A stretch of 64,000 bases of DNA from Candidatus Jettenia caeni (GTDB taxonomy: Bacteria > Planctomycetota > Brocadiia > Brocadiales > Brocadiaceae). Shown here piece by piece: positions 9,168 through 19,517 of this stretch. The DNA lies in the NCBI GenBank assembly GCA_000296795.1, contig BAFH01000003.1:1612401-1676400 (forward strand). The letters are read 5' to 3'. The notes below the pieces were generated by a model. The model was not told where the DNA came from. It saw only the letters and a program-made list of their open reading frames with translations, and ran no database searches. The stretch's first letter is position 1. Every line of letters starts with the position of its first letter. A program made the position numbers and the translations under genes.

Positions 9168-12100
9168 ATGAGAGCAAGAACAGCAGCCGAGCTTATTGTC
9201 AGTCTTGCCCTGCTTTGTTTGAGTCTAGTCGGTAACCTCGCTGGACAGGAGGTCCTACCACGACCGGAGCCACCCTTTCATGGGCAGATTGGACTGAGCA
9301 TCAAAGACTCTAAGCCCTACTTTCCAAAGCCGATTCAGGCGCCCAAAGGGGCGCCCAATATTGTCCTGGTGCTCCTGGATGATGTTGGTTTCGGAGCAGC
9401 CAGTACGTTCGGTGGGCCATGCGAAACACCTACGCTGGAACGGCTGGCAAAGAGCGGGCTACGCTACACGCAGTTCCACACAACGGCGCTGTGCTCGCCT
9501 ACCCGTGCGGCGCTGCTTACCGGGTGCAACCATCACTCGGTACACACCGGCACTATTATGGAGATGGCCACGGGCTTTCCCGGTTATGACAGCCTGATGG
9601 GTAAGGATACCGCGACCGTTGCCGAAATCCTTAAGCAGAAAGGCTGGAATACTGCCTGGTTCGGCAAAAATCACAACGTGCCGGATTGGCAAAGCAGCCA
9701 GGCCGGGCCGTTCGACCTCTGGCCGACCGGGTTGGGTTTCGAGCATTTCTATGGGTTCATCGGCGGCGAGACAAGCCAGTGGCGGCCGGCAGTGTTTGAT
9801 GGCACACGGCCCATCGAGCCGTACTTAGGCAACTCTGACTACAACTTCGATTACGACATGGCCGATCAGGCGATACTTTGGGTACGCAACCAGCAAACCA
9901 TTGCACCCGGACGGCCGTTCTTACTCTATTACGCGCCGGGGGCAACACATTCACCTCATCATCCGAAAAAGGAGTGGATAGCGAAGTACAAAGGCCAGTT
10001 CGATCAGGGCTGGGATAAGATGCGCGAGGAAACGCTGGCGCGGCAGAAAGAGCTTGGTCTGGTACCGGCCAACACCCGGTTGACCAAACGCCACACAGGG
10101 ATACCGGCGTGGGACTCCCTCAAGCCGGAGCAGAAGCAACTCTATGCCTACATGATGGAGATCTATGCCGGCTTTCTTGAACAGACGGACTACAACATTG
10201 GCCGCGTGCTGGATGCGATAGAGAAACTTGGACAACTCGACAACACGCTGGTGATTTACCTCGTCGGCGACAACGGCGCAAGTGCCGAGGGAGGTCCCGG
10301 CGGCCTTCTCAATGAACTTACCAGCTTGAACGGCCTTTTCGAAGATGAAAAGCAGACCCTCCAACGAAAGGACGATCTGGGTACGTGGAAGACACACAAC
10401 CATTACCCGTACGGCTGGGCACACGCGATGGACACACCATTCCAGTGGACGAAGCAGATTGCCTCGCATTACGGCGGTACACGCAATGCGATGGTCATCT
10501 CCTGGCCTGCCCGTATCAAGGACCGGGGAGGAATTCGTTCCCAGTGGCATCACACGATTGATATCGTCCCGACAATCCTCGACGTGTGCGGCATGCAAGC
10601 ACCCTCCGTCGTCAACGGCGTCACACAAAAGCCGATCGAGGGAGTAAGCATGGCTTATTCGTTCGACAATGCGAAGTCGCCGCCGGCCCGCCATACGCAG
10701 TACTTTGAGATGTTCGGTAACCGGGCTATCTATCACGATGGTTGGTTGGCATGCACGACGCCGAAGTCAGCGCCATGGGAGGACGTCACCATTGTCCCCG
10801 AGGCGGCTAAGCAGGACGTGATCATCGGCTCTAAGTGGGAACTGTATCACGTTACCGAGGACTTCAGCCAAGCCGCCAACGTGGCTGACCAGAATCCCGA
10901 CAAGCTCCGCGAACTGCAGTTGCTGTTCTACGCCGAGGCGGCCAGGTATAACGTGTTGCCGATAGACGACAGTAAGATCGAGCGGTTTAACGTATCCGTT
11001 CGGCCCAGCCTCACACGCAGCCGGTCTGAGTTCACTTATTATCAGGGTCAGAAGCGCATCCCGGAAGGTGCTGCACCTGACATAAAGAATAAGTCGTTTC
11101 GCATCACTGCCGAGGTGATGCTTGCGAAGGGTGACGAGCAAGGAGTCGTGTTGACACAGGGCGGACTGTTTGGCGGCTACGCGCTGCTGTTTCAGGCCGG
11201 CAAGCCGGTCTTCCACTACAACCTGGCGAACATGGCGCACTTCAACATCGCCGCCAAGGATGCACTTGCCCCCGGCCAGCACACAATCGTATTCGATTTC
11301 CAATATGACGGTGGTGGTTATGGCAAAGGCGGCACCGGCACGCTCAACGTGGACGGCAAGCAAATTGCCCAGGGACGGATAGCCGGCACTGTTCCCATGC
11401 GCATCACGTTCGATGAAACCCTCGATGTCGGTGAAGACACCGGCACAGGTGTGAGCGAGGATTACGACATGCCGTTCAAGTTCACCGGCAAGATCGGTAA
11501 AGTTATCGTTACCCTCGGTGAAACCAAGATGAGTGCTGTTGACCAAAAGGCAATGCAGGAGATGGCAGGGGGCAAGCCTGCCCGTTCTACTGAACCGAAG
11601 GATGCGGAGCCTGCTACACAACAGGCTAATGCTACCGTACTGAAGGAGCTCAACTTCGCTGACCGGAAAGACTTCGAAGATGCCCAGCGCGGCCTGATTG
11701 CCGGGCCGGCAAGCGCAGTCATTAGGGATAGTGATGGCAAAGAGGTGTGGAATCTTCAAGCCTATGATTTCCTGAAGCAAAAGGATGCCCCTGCCACTGT
11801 CAATCCGAGCCTGTGGCGCCAGGACCGGCTCAACATGAATGCAGGCCTGTTCAAGGTCGTGGACCGTATCTATCAGGTGTGCGGCTTAGACTTATCGAAT
11901 ATGACCATCGTCGAGGGTGATAAGGGCGTGATCCTCATTGACCCTCTCATCTCGGCAGAGACCGCTCGTGCTGCGCTCGATCTTTACTACCAGCATCGTG
12001 AAAAACGGCCGATAGTAGCGGTGATCTATACGCACAGCCATGTCGACCACTTTGGCGGGGTGAAGGGTGTGGTGGATGATGCCGATGTGAAGGCCGGCAA

Positions 12101-13394
12101 TATCCGGATCTTCGCGCCGGAACGATTTCTGGAAGCAGCGACCAGTGAAAACCTCACGGCCGGTACTGTCATGGGCCGGCGTTCAGACTACTGGTACGGC
12201 ATTGTTCTACCAAGAGGTGAGCGAGGCCAGGTGGATGCCGGCATCGGAAAGGCATCCTCTATAGGCAGGACCACACTGATTGCACCCACGGATATCATCA
12301 CCAAGACAGGTGAGAAGCGGATCATTGACGGCGTGGAGATGATCTTCCACATGGCGCCCGATACAGAGGTACCTGCCGAGATGATGATCTTCTTCCCGCA
12401 GTTCAAGGTGTTCAACTCTACCGAGCTGGCGTGCCATACGCTGCACAATGTGCTAACGCTTCGCGGTGCTCAGGTGCGCGATGCCTACAAATGGGCACTC
12501 TACCTCAACGAGGCGATCGCTATGTATGGGGATCAGATTGAGATACTGATTGCTCAGCACAACTGGCCGCGCTGGGGGCACGACCGGGCAATAAAGTTCC
12601 TCAAGGACCAGCGTGATATGTACAAGTACATCCACGATCAGGCCCTAAGGCTGGCAAACAAGGGTTACACCATGTCCGAGATTGGTCCAATGCTCAAGCT
12701 GCCATCCAGTCTCTCCCGGAAGTGGTATGCCCGAGATTACTATGGAACGGTTAATCACAATGCGAAGGCCGTTTATCAGAAGTACCTGGGATGGTATGAT
12801 ATGAACCCGGCAAATCTCAACCCGCTGCCACCTAAAGAATTGGCTAAAAACTACATACGGTATATGGGGGGTGCCAAAGCTGTCATTGCAAAGGCACGCG
12901 CGGATTTCAAGAAAGGCGAATATCGATGGGTGGCCCAGGCGATAAACCACGTCGTCTTCGCCGATCCCAATAACAAGGAGGCGCGAAATCTCCAGGCAGA
13001 TGTGTTGGAGCAACTCGGCTATCAGGCTGAAGCGTTCACCTGGCGCAACAACTATCTTACAGCGGCCTATGAACTGCGCAACGGGGTCCACACCGTTAGC
13101 AGAGGAGCCGGAAGTCTCGACGTGATTACGGCGATGACGATCCCGATGTTTTTCGATTTTATGGGGGTGCAGCTCAACGGTCCCAAGGCGGACGGCAAGG
13201 TGATTATTCTCAACTGGAATTTCACCGACGTGGGTGAGAAATACGTCTTAAACCTGGAGAACTCTGCCCTTACGTATATGCCGAATCGGCAGGACCCCAA
13301 GCTGACGCTACAATTACACTTACCCGGACAGTGTTTGATGCAATCACTATGGAAAAAACAACATTCGAAAAGGAGATTACATCCGGAAATATAA
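9168..13394 (+). CDS. Arylsulfatase fused to an MBL-fold alkyl sulfatase (3' end frameshifted)
   Basis: 1408 residues, strong AAAGGAGG site, signal peptide ending near LAGQ. Residues about 60-560 are a formylglycine sulfatase (LLDDVGFG metal site, CSPTR box at Cys109, VGDNGA). Residues 600-780 look like the beta-sandwich tail typical of this sulfatase subfamily. From about 840 a second enzyme begins: an SdsA1/BDS1-type alkyl sulfatase with THSHVDHFGG (His about 955) and the alpha-helical dimerisation region (LPPKELAKNYIRYMGG). Its C-terminal SCP2-like domain is cut short: the frame changes near 13295-13301 and its natural continuation runs in another frame to 13480. The two halves use unrelated chemistry (formylglycine versus dinuclear zinc) on sulfate esters. 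Confidence 0.88.
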   Translation: MRARTAAELIVSLALLCLSLVGNLAGQEVLPRPEPPFHGQIGLSIKDSKPYFPKPIQAPKGAPNIVLVLLDDVGFGAASTFGGPCETPTLERLAKSGLRYTQFHTTALCSPTRAALLTGCNHHSVHTGTIMEMATGFPGYDSLMGKDTATVAEILKQKGWNTAWFGKNHNVPDWQSSQAGPFDLWPTGLGFEHFYGFIGGETSQWRPAVFDGTRPIEPYLGNSDYNFDYDMADQAILWVRNQQTIAPGRPFLLYYAPGATHSPHHPKKEWIAKYKGQFDQGWDKMREETLARQKELGLVPANTRLTKRHTGIPAWDSLKPEQKQLYAYMMEIYAGFLEQTDYNIGRVLDAIEKLGQLDNTLVIYLVGDNGASAEGGPGGLLNELTSLNGLFEDEKQTLQRKDDLGTWKTHNHYPYGWAHAMDTPFQWTKQIASHYGGTRNAMVISWPARIKDRGGIRSQWHHTIDIVPTILDVCGMQAPSVVNGVTQKPIEGVSMAYSFDNAKSPPARHTQYFEMFGNRAIYHDGWLACTTPKSAPWEDVTIVPEAAKQDVIIGSKWELYHVTEDFSQAANVADQNPDKLRELQLLFYAEAARYNVLPIDDSKIERFNVSVRPSLTRSRSEFTYYQGQKRIPEGAAPDIKNKSFRITAEVMLAKGDEQGVVLTQGGLFGGYALLFQAGKPVFHYNLANMAHFNIAAKDALAPGQHTIVFDFQYDGGGYGKGGTGTLNVDGKQIAQGRIAGTVPMRITFDETLDVGEDTGTGVSEDYDMPFKFTGKIGKVIVTLGETKMSAVDQKAMQEMAGGKPARSTEPKDAEPATQQANATVLKELNFADRKDFEDAQRGLIAGPASAVIRDSDGKEVWNLQAYDFLKQKDAPATVNPSLWRQDRLNMNAGLFKVVDRIYQVCGLDLSNMTIVEGDKGVILIDPLISAETARAALDLYYQHREKRPIVAVIYTHSHVDHFGGVKGVVDDADVKAGNIRIFAPERFLEAATSENLTAGTVMGRRSDYWYGIVLPRGERGQVDAGIGKASSIGRTTLIAPTDIITKTGEKRIIDGVEMIFHMAPDTEVPAEMMIFFPQFKVFNSTELACHTLHNVLTLRGAQVRDAYKWALYLNEAIAMYGDQIEILIAQHNWPRWGHDRAIKFLKDQRDMYKYIHDQALRLANKGYTMSEIGPMLKLPSSLSRKWYARDYYGTVNHNAKAVYQKYLGWYDMNPANLNPLPPKELAKNYIRYMGGAKAVIAKARADFKKGEYRWVAQAINHVVFADPNNKEARNLQADVLEQLGYQAEAFTWRNNYLTAAYELRNGVHTVSRGAGSLDVITAMTIPMFFDFMGVQLNGPKADGKVIILNWNFTDVGEKYVLNLENSALTYMPNRQDPKLTLQLHLPGQCLMQSLWKKQHSKRRLHPEI

Positions 13395-13480
13395 AAATCC
13401 AGGGTAACAGGGATAAGCTTGGCGAGTTAATGGGGCTGTTGGATACCTTCAAGGGTGGATTTAACATCGTTACTCCGTAA
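13301..13480 (+). pseudogene. Out-of-frame C-terminal tail of the sulfatase fusion
   Basis: Read from GCT at 13301, the sequence encodes ADATITLTRTVFDAITMEK and continues to GGFNIVTP before a TAA at 13478-13480. This is the expected last strand-helix part of the SCP2-like domain of alkyl sulfatases. Joining it to the upstream frame needs one extra base near the CCCCAAG stretch. It is either a real one-base deletion or an assembly error at a homopolymer. Confidence 0.75.
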
Positions 13481-13584
13481 CGTTCAGTGACAAGGGTGCC
13501 ATACGGAACTTTCAACAATTGCCACTGCTTCATCAACGGGTGAAGTGAGGCATGAAAACTCAAACGATGAAAGGAGGCGAAACA

Positions 13585-16044
13585 ATGAAACGAAAGGAGA
13601 TTGAAATGGGTACAACCAGTCATCAGCAACAGTGGTTCCGGAGATTCTCTGGCCTGTTGTTTACAGTATTAGTTATGTTGGTGGCCACGGTGTCGTGTCA
13701 GTCCCCGCGCAGCACGGTACTGCCCATACCTGAGCCACCGTTTAAGGGAAAGATGGGGCGTACCTACAAAGAATCGCAGCCCGATAAGATTCCGATCACC
13801 AGGGCGCCAGCCGGTGCTCCGAATGTCCTGGTTATTCTGATCGATGATTGCGGGTTCGGTCAGTGGAGTACCTTTGGTGGTCAGATTTCAACACCTAACC
13901 TCGACCGCCTGGCAGAAAACGGGTTGCGCTATACACGGTTCCACACCACGGCACTGTGCTCTCCAACCCGTGCGGCACTGCTGTCCGGACGCAACCACCA
14001 TTCGGTTGGTACGGGAGTGGTCACCGAAATTGGAACTGCGTATCCCGGCTATACCGGTCAAATTCCTAAAAATGCGGCGATGATCTCGGAAATCCTGCGG
14101 CAAAACGGATACAGCACAGCCTTCTTCGGCAAGAACCATAATGTTCCGGATTGGGAGACCAGTATTTCGGGTCCGTACGACCGTTGGCCTGGCCTGCAAG
14201 GCTTCGATCATTTTTATGGCTTTATCGGCGGGGAAGCGAATCAGTGGGCTCCTGCCCTGTACCGTGACAACCAGCCGGTTGAGATGAAGGTTCCGAAAGG
14301 AAAAGAAGGGCACTACACCCTTAACGACTCGCTGGCAGACGAAGCCATCAAGTACATCTTTCAGCAGAAATCGGTTACTCCCGACCGACCATTTTTTATC
14401 TACTTCGCACCCGGAGCCACCCATGCCCCGCATCACGTGCCGAAGGAGTGGCTGGACAAGTTCAAAGGACAATTCGATCAGGGCTGGGACAAGTACCGCG
14501 AAGAAACCTATCAGCGGCAGCTTAAGTTGGGTGTGATCCCGCCCGGCACGAAGCTGACACCGCGGCCCAAGGAGATACCGGCCTACAACTCGTTGACGCC
14601 AGACCAGAAACGTGTTGCCGCACGCTTGATGGAAGCATTCGCAGCGTATACTGCCCAGACCGATTATGAAGTGGGGCGCATCCTCGATGCCGTGGAGCAG
14701 ACTGGTCAACTGCATAACACACTCATCTTCTGGATTATTGGGGATAACGGCGCTTCGATGGAAGGAACACTTTACGGTGCCTTCAATGAAATGGCGGCCC
14801 TTGGCGGAATACAGGAAGACCCGTCTTATCTGCTGAAGCACCTGGATGAGATCGGCGGGCCGACTGCCTATAACCACTATCCGGTAGGTTGGGCCTGGGC
14901 CATGAACACACCGTTTCAATGGGGCAAGCAGGTTGCTTCGCACCTGGGAGGCACACGCAACCCGATGGTAATTGCCTGGCAGGGTCGTATTACGGATCAA
15001 GGCGGCATTCGCACTCAGTTCCACCACATCATTGACATTGTGCCCACGATCCTGGAAGCGGTGAAGATTGCCGAACCTACCGAAGTCAGCGGTGTGAAGC
15101 AGAAGCCAATCGAGGGTGTCAGCATGATGTACAGCTTCAACAGTGCGAGTGCCAAGGGTACGCGACACGTGCAGTATTTCGAGATGTTCGGCAATCGTGC
15201 ATTGTACAAGGACGGTTGGGTTGCCGCTTGCCGGCATGGGCGCCTGCCATGGACGATGGGGTCTTACGACTTTGATAAAGATAACTGGGAGCTTTACGAC
15301 CTGGCGCACGATTTCAGCGAAGATAATGACGTCGCTGCACAATATCCCGACAAGCTAAAGGATCTCCAGGATGCGTTCTGGGTCGAGGCTAAAAAATACC
15401 AGGTACTCCCGTTGGACGACCGTCTTACCGAGCGCGTTGATCCAACCTTACGCCCCAGCCTGATTGAGGGACGAACCAAGTTCACCTACTATCCGGGGTC
15501 TATACGCATCCCTGAAAGCTCTGCAGCCCAGATCAAAAACAGATCGCACACAATTACGGCATACGTGGATGTGCCGCAGGGAGGGGCGGATGGAGTTTTG
15601 GCAGCCGAGGGTGGGGTGGTGGGAGGTTATACACTCTACATTAAGGATGGGCGGCCCACCTATGAGTACAACTACGTCACGCAGGTCCGTTACAAGGTGA
15701 CCGGCTCCGAAGTTATGGCGCCGGGACCGAATACCATTCGCATGGAATTCTCCTATGATGGCGGTGGTCTTGGCAGAGGTGGCACAGTGACGCTCTTTGT
15801 GAATGACAAGAAGGTTGGCGAGGGCCGGATTGAAAAGACCGGGTGGGGACGTTTTTCGGCAGACGAGACATTCGATATTGGTGAAGATACAGGATCACCC
15901 GTGAGCGCTGATTATGCCTCGCCGAATCGCTTCACCGGTACGCTGAAGAAGGTGGAAATTGATACCCAGCCGATGAACTTAAGCGCTGTTGACAAGCAGA
16001 AAATCCGAACCACGAAGCGGGAGGCAAGGCTAGCGATGGAATAA
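13585..16044 (+). CDS. Exported arylsulfatase, paralogue of the fused sulfatase
   Basis: About 819 residues from the ATG at 13585, which has a perfect AAAGGAGGCG 6 bp upstream; the upstream ATG at 13552 has none. The signal sequence ends near ATVSC, possibly a weak lipobox. Catalytic features: LIDDCGFG metal Asp pair, CSPTR box at Cys125, GKNHNVPDW, IGDNGASMEG. It closely parallels the N-terminal half of the preceding gene (shared PEPPF, HTTALCSPTRAALL, NHHSV and the beta-sandwich tail with YDGGGxGxGG), so the two arose by duplication, and one gained or one lost the alkyl-sulfatase half. Substrate unknown. Confidence 0.9.
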   Translation: MKRKEIEMGTTSHQQQWFRRFSGLLFTVLVMLVATVSCQSPRSTVLPIPEPPFKGKMGRTYKESQPDKIPITRAPAGAPNVLVILIDDCGFGQWSTFGGQISTPNLDRLAENGLRYTRFHTTALCSPTRAALLSGRNHHSVGTGVVTEIGTAYPGYTGQIPKNAAMISEILRQNGYSTAFFGKNHNVPDWETSISGPYDRWPGLQGFDHFYGFIGGEANQWAPALYRDNQPVEMKVPKGKEGHYTLNDSLADEAIKYIFQQKSVTPDRPFFIYFAPGATHAPHHVPKEWLDKFKGQFDQGWDKYREETYQRQLKLGVIPPGTKLTPRPKEIPAYNSLTPDQKRVAARLMEAFAAYTAQTDYEVGRILDAVEQTGQLHNTLIFWIIGDNGASMEGTLYGAFNEMAALGGIQEDPSYLLKHLDEIGGPTAYNHYPVGWAWAMNTPFQWGKQVASHLGGTRNPMVIAWQGRITDQGGIRTQFHHIIDIVPTILEAVKIAEPTEVSGVKQKPIEGVSMMYSFNSASAKGTRHVQYFEMFGNRALYKDGWVAACRHGRLPWTMGSYDFDKDNWELYDLAHDFSEDNDVAAQYPDKLKDLQDAFWVEAKKYQVLPLDDRLTERVDPTLRPSLIEGRTKFTYYPGSIRIPESSAAQIKNRSHTITAYVDVPQGGADGVLAAEGGVVGGYTLYIKDGRPTYEYNYVTQVRYKVTGSEVMAPGPNTIRMEFSYDGGGLGRGGTVTLFVNDKKVGEGRIEKTGWGRFSADETFDIGEDTGSPVSADYASPNRFTGTLKKVEIDTQPMNLSAVDKQKIRTTKREARLAME

Positions 16045-16227
16045 AAGCCTGGGTGAACCATCAGTACTCGCCCTTCACTTAGATACGCACTGTCAAGAAC
16101 AAGAGAAATGGAGAATCCTTTCATGTTTTTCCCAATGGTTGGAGTTATAGTACTGTTATATAAAAACTTACCTTTTCATCAAATTTTTCACAACCCATTT
16201 GATTCCCCTTTGTTAAGGAGAATTTGT

Positions 16228-18573
16228 TTGTGGCTATGCCGCCCGGTGATTGTTTTCATACCTCTGCTTATGTGTATTGGTTGTCAGAAAACACAACAGA
16301 ATACTCACTTTCAATCGGCAGTGAGCGCACATTACGTTGGCAGAGAGACATGCAAGCCGTGCCATGAGAATATCTATGCACAATATATTGGCTCCGATCA
16401 TGACCTTGCAATGGATTATGCGACCGATGCGACCGTGCTCGGGGATTTCAATAATACTTCGTTCAATCATCATGATGTGACTTCGAGATTTTATGAAAGA
16501 GATGGTAAGTTTTTTGTCTTCACCGAAGGCTTTAGAGGTAAATTTCAGGAGTTTGCCATTAAATATACTTTTGGAGTGAGGCCTTTACAGCAGTATCTGA
16601 TTGAGTTCTCTGATGGGCGCGTGCAGACTCTACCTCTGTGCTGGGATACGAGACCGAAAGAGCAAGGCGGCCAGCGCTGGTTTCACATCTACGGCAACGA
16701 GCGTATTCCACCAGATGATATCCTCTACTGGACACGAATTTCACAGAACTGGAACTATATGTGCGCTGAGTGCCATTCAACTAACCTGAAAAAGAACTAC
16801 GATGCAGCTAAAGACCGATACAACACTACGTGGTCTGAGATTGATGTATCATGCGAGGTATGTCACGGTCCTGGTTCTCTGCACGTCGAGTGGGCGGAGG
16901 CAGAAGCAAGAGGCGAGGATACACAAGGCTATACTGACATGGGCCTGTCAATTCGTTTGAAGGATGACGAGGACGAAGAGGTAACCTGGTTATTCGATAA
17001 GAGTTTGGCTACTTATAAGCCGAGCACTTCGCGACGCAGACAAAAAGAGGTGGAGATGTGTGCCCGATGTCACAGCCGCCGGGCTATTATCAACGAGAAT
17101 TATGTGCATGGAAAACCGTTGCTTGACACCCACTACCCGCAAGCGCTGGAAGATAATCTTTACTATCCGGATGGACAAATTCGTGATGAGGTTTATGAGT
17201 ATGGCTCTTTCTTGCAAAGCAGGATGTATCAGGCCGGTATTGTTTGCACGGATTGTCATGATCCACACAGTACCCGTCGCCGGAAAGAGGGCAATGAATT
17301 ATGCTACTCGTGTCATCAGTCCGAGAAATATGGTTCTCGTGAGCACCATTTTCATAAGATGGGTTTATCAGGTTCGCAGTGTGTCGAATGTCATATGCCG
17401 GCACGCACTTACATGGTCGTCGATATTCGCCGGGATCACAGCTTTCGTGTTCCGCGTCCTGACTTATCGAAGAAACTGGGTGTGCCGAATACCTGCAACG
17501 GTTGCCATTCGGATAGGTCAACGGAATGGGCATCAGAACATTTCGGGAAGTGGTACGGGACTCCAAAGCCGGAAAAGCACTACGGTGATATTTTTTGGGC
17601 TGCCAGCCGCTGTATTCCCGGTACCGATGTCGATCTCATTCGTTTGGCTGAAGGCAATCAACAATCGCCGATAGTACGTGCCACAGCGGTTTTCCTGTTG
17701 CGGAATTATCCTACCGAATTATCGTTAGAAACCCTTAGGAAAATGTTGCGAGATGCCAATCCGCTCATTCGTTCTGAAGCTGTTACCTCTTTGGACATCT
17801 TGCCGCCAGAGGGTCGGGTACAGTACCTGCTGCCGATGTTACAGGATCCGGTACGACTGGTGCGTACATTTGTTGCACGATCTTTAGCGCCGGTCCCGAT
17901 AAATTTGCTGTCAGAGTCGGCATTAAAGCAACGCGAGACTGTCGTAAGAGAATATGAAGAAACACAGATGCTCAATGCTGATTATCCTGTGGCACACATA
18001 AATCTGGGGAATCTCTACCTCGACCGTGGCGAGTATGACCGTGCCGTAGCTTCATACAAGAAAGCCATCGAGATCGAGCCGGCCTTTATTCCCGGGTATA
18101 TTAACCTTGCAGATGTTTATCGCGCTCAGAACCAGGATGAGAAAGGAAGAAATGTCTTAGAGCAAGCATTGTATCTCGCACCAAAGTCTGCGCCGATACA
18201 TCACGCCATGGGCTTGTTGATGATTCGCACCGGTGAGCACAAGAAAGCCTTACACCATTTGCACAAGGCTGCAATACTTGCCCCGGAGAATACACGATAC
18301 AGTTATGTTTATGGGATAGCACTGGATTCACAAAAGATGCCAGAACAGGCGATATCGGTTCTCAAGAGGACATTAAGCCATAACCCATATGATCCTGATT
18401 TGCTGGTTTCTCTAACTATGATTTATCGTGACAGAGGCGAGTTTGGACAGGCGTTAAAGTATGCTGCCAGATTAGCCAGGAACTATCCTGAGAATCAGAA
18501 TTATCAACAATTGGAAAAGCATTTGATAATCTTAGCTGACCGGCAAGGAGAAAAACCTGATAGGCGAGACTAA
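16228..18573 (+). CDS. Eight-haem cytochrome c with HEAT-like and TPR C-terminal domains
   Basis: 781 residues from the TTG at 16228, which has TTAAGGAG 7 bp upstream and directly begins a signal peptide (LCRPVIVFIPLLMCIGC). The frame is open back to an ATG at 16108, but that stretch is not convincing protein. Eight CXXCH motifs (CKPCH, CAECH, CEVCH, CARCH, CTDCH, CYSCH, CVECH, CNGCH) run from about residue 42 to 427. Then come short alpha-helical repeats about 450-560 and at least four TPR units about 570-770. This layout is typical of periplasmic multihaem proteins related to cytochrome c554 with a protein-interaction tail. Its place after the sulfatases is unusual; an electron-transfer role in the same pathway is only a guess. 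Confidence 0.87.
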   Translation: MWLCRPVIVFIPLLMCIGCQKTQQNTHFQSAVSAHYVGRETCKPCHENIYAQYIGSDHDLAMDYATDATVLGDFNNTSFNHHDVTSRFYERDGKFFVFTEGFRGKFQEFAIKYTFGVRPLQQYLIEFSDGRVQTLPLCWDTRPKEQGGQRWFHIYGNERIPPDDILYWTRISQNWNYMCAECHSTNLKKNYDAAKDRYNTTWSEIDVSCEVCHGPGSLHVEWAEAEARGEDTQGYTDMGLSIRLKDDEDEEVTWLFDKSLATYKPSTSRRRQKEVEMCARCHSRRAIINENYVHGKPLLDTHYPQALEDNLYYPDGQIRDEVYEYGSFLQSRMYQAGIVCTDCHDPHSTRRRKEGNELCYSCHQSEKYGSREHHFHKMGLSGSQCVECHMPARTYMVVDIRRDHSFRVPRPDLSKKLGVPNTCNGCHSDRSTEWASEHFGKWYGTPKPEKHYGDIFWAASRCIPGTDVDLIRLAEGNQQSPIVRATAVFLLRNYPTELSLETLRKMLRDANPLIRSEAVTSLDILPPEGRVQYLLPMLQDPVRLVRTFVARSLAPVPINLLSESALKQRETVVREYEETQMLNADYPVAHINLGNLYLDRGEYDRAVASYKKAIEIEPAFIPGYINLADVYRAQNQDEKGRNVLEQALYLAPKSAPIHHAMGLLMIRTGEHKKALHHLHKAAILAPENTRYSYVYGIALDSQKMPEQAISVLKRTLSHNPYDPDLLVSLTMIYRDRGEFGQALKYAARLARNYPENQNYQQLEKHLIILADRQGEKPDRRD

Positions 18574-18670
18574 GAGCCTATCCGAAAGTAAGGGTTGTCG
18601 TTCTGTATGAAGGTAGAGGTTTGAAACTTGTCTCTACAAAAGATGATATTGGGGTTTTCAGATAAGCTCT
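18573..18670. mobile_element. Short MITE-like element, relative of 3380-3558
   Basis: Ends AGAGCCTATCCGAAA (18573-18587) and TTTTCAGATAAGCTCT (18655-18670) are imperfect inverted repeats of the same type as the element at 3380. A REP palindrome (GTAGAGGTTTGAAACTTGTC...) sits inside. Another GTTTTCAGACGACT end lies near 18760-18775, suggesting two overlapping or nested copies. Confidence 0.55.
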
Positions 18671-18785
18671 AAGATTTGCTCGGTAGGGGTGTATATCGAT
18701 TGTACCAAAAACCTGGAAGGAGATAGCCGTCACGCCTGGCTTTAATATTGATTTAAGTGGGAAGTTTTCAGACGACTAGGTTATT

Positions 18786-19436
18786 ATGGCACTAGAACAA
18801 ATACCTGATAAAAAAGAACGCTTCAAACATTTTACTGAGCTGACGACAACAGTTATTATCGCCCTTGCGACACTGTCTTCAGCATGGTGTACCTATCAGG
18901 CTACAAAGTGGGGAGGGATTCAAATATTTCGATTGAATGAAGTGAGTGCTTTAGGACGTAGGAGTTCAGAAAAAACAGTACATGCCGGACAAATGCGTAT
19001 GATAGATGGGATACTCTTTGTTGAGTATCTCAAAGCCAACAGCCGTAATCAAAAATTTCTTGCTGACTTCTTTTACCGGCGTTTCAGACCAGAAGCAAAA
19101 CGGGCAACTGACGCATGGCTTGCCACCAGACCGGTCGAGAATCCTCAGGCCCCATCGCATCCTTTTATGATGGAGGAATACAGACTTGAGCCGGAACAAG
19201 AAGCAAAACAGTTGAATAAAGAATCGGTACAGAAGCATGAGGAAGCCAGACAAGCCAACCAAAATTCCGACAATTACATTATGCTTACGGTACTCTTTGC
19301 ATCGGTTATGTTCTTTGGTGGTATCTCAACGCAGTTTGACACTCGCAGGTATAGAATTACGTTGATAGTTATTAGTGGAATACTCCTTTGTGCAGCCCTC
19401 GGAATGTTGTGTACGAACCCTATAGCATTTGAGTAA
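18786..19436 (+). CDS. DUF4337-like membrane protein
   Basis: 216 residues. One hydrophobic helix near 22-38, a long charged, helix-prone middle (about 40-165, probably coiled coil), then two hydrophobic helices near 167-187 and 191-211. The arrangement and the ALATLSSAWCTYQATKW phrase fit the DUF4337 family of uncharacterised inner-membrane proteins. No catalytic residues are apparent. It is the last intact gene before the broken DUF3604/PpiC/HupE trio. Confidence 0.7.
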   Translation: MALEQIPDKKERFKHFTELTTTVIIALATLSSAWCTYQATKWGGIQIFRLNEVSALGRRSSEKTVHAGQMRMIDGILFVEYLKANSRNQKFLADFFYRRFRPEAKRATDAWLATRPVENPQAPSHPFMMEEYRLEPEQEAKQLNKESVQKHEEARQANQNSDNYIMLTVLFASVMFFGGISTQFDTRRYRITLIVISGILLCAALGMLCTNPIAFE

Positions 19437-19489
19437 AGAATAGTGTCGGGTTAGCCATGTATGATGTTTTGGTTGTGATGTAAGCTGTG

Positions 19490-19516
19490 TAGAGACAGGT
19501 TTCAAACCTGTCTCTA
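19490..19516. repeat. 27-bp palindromic REP-like repeat
   Basis: TAGAGACAGGTTT followed by its inverted copy AAACCTGTCTCTA around a central C. It is adjacent to the 92-bp inverted repeat that starts at 19518 and belongs to the GTAG...CTAC family. Confidence 0.7.
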
Positions 19517-19517
19517 T

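Noticed and set aside
9951..11780. Two long minus-strand frames inside the sulfatase fusion
   Set aside because: Same GC-rich shadow effect; no motifs.
13888..15342. 484-codon minus-strand frame inside the second sulfatase gene
   Set aside because: Shadow caused by GC-rich codon usage; the plus strand has full catalytic motifs.
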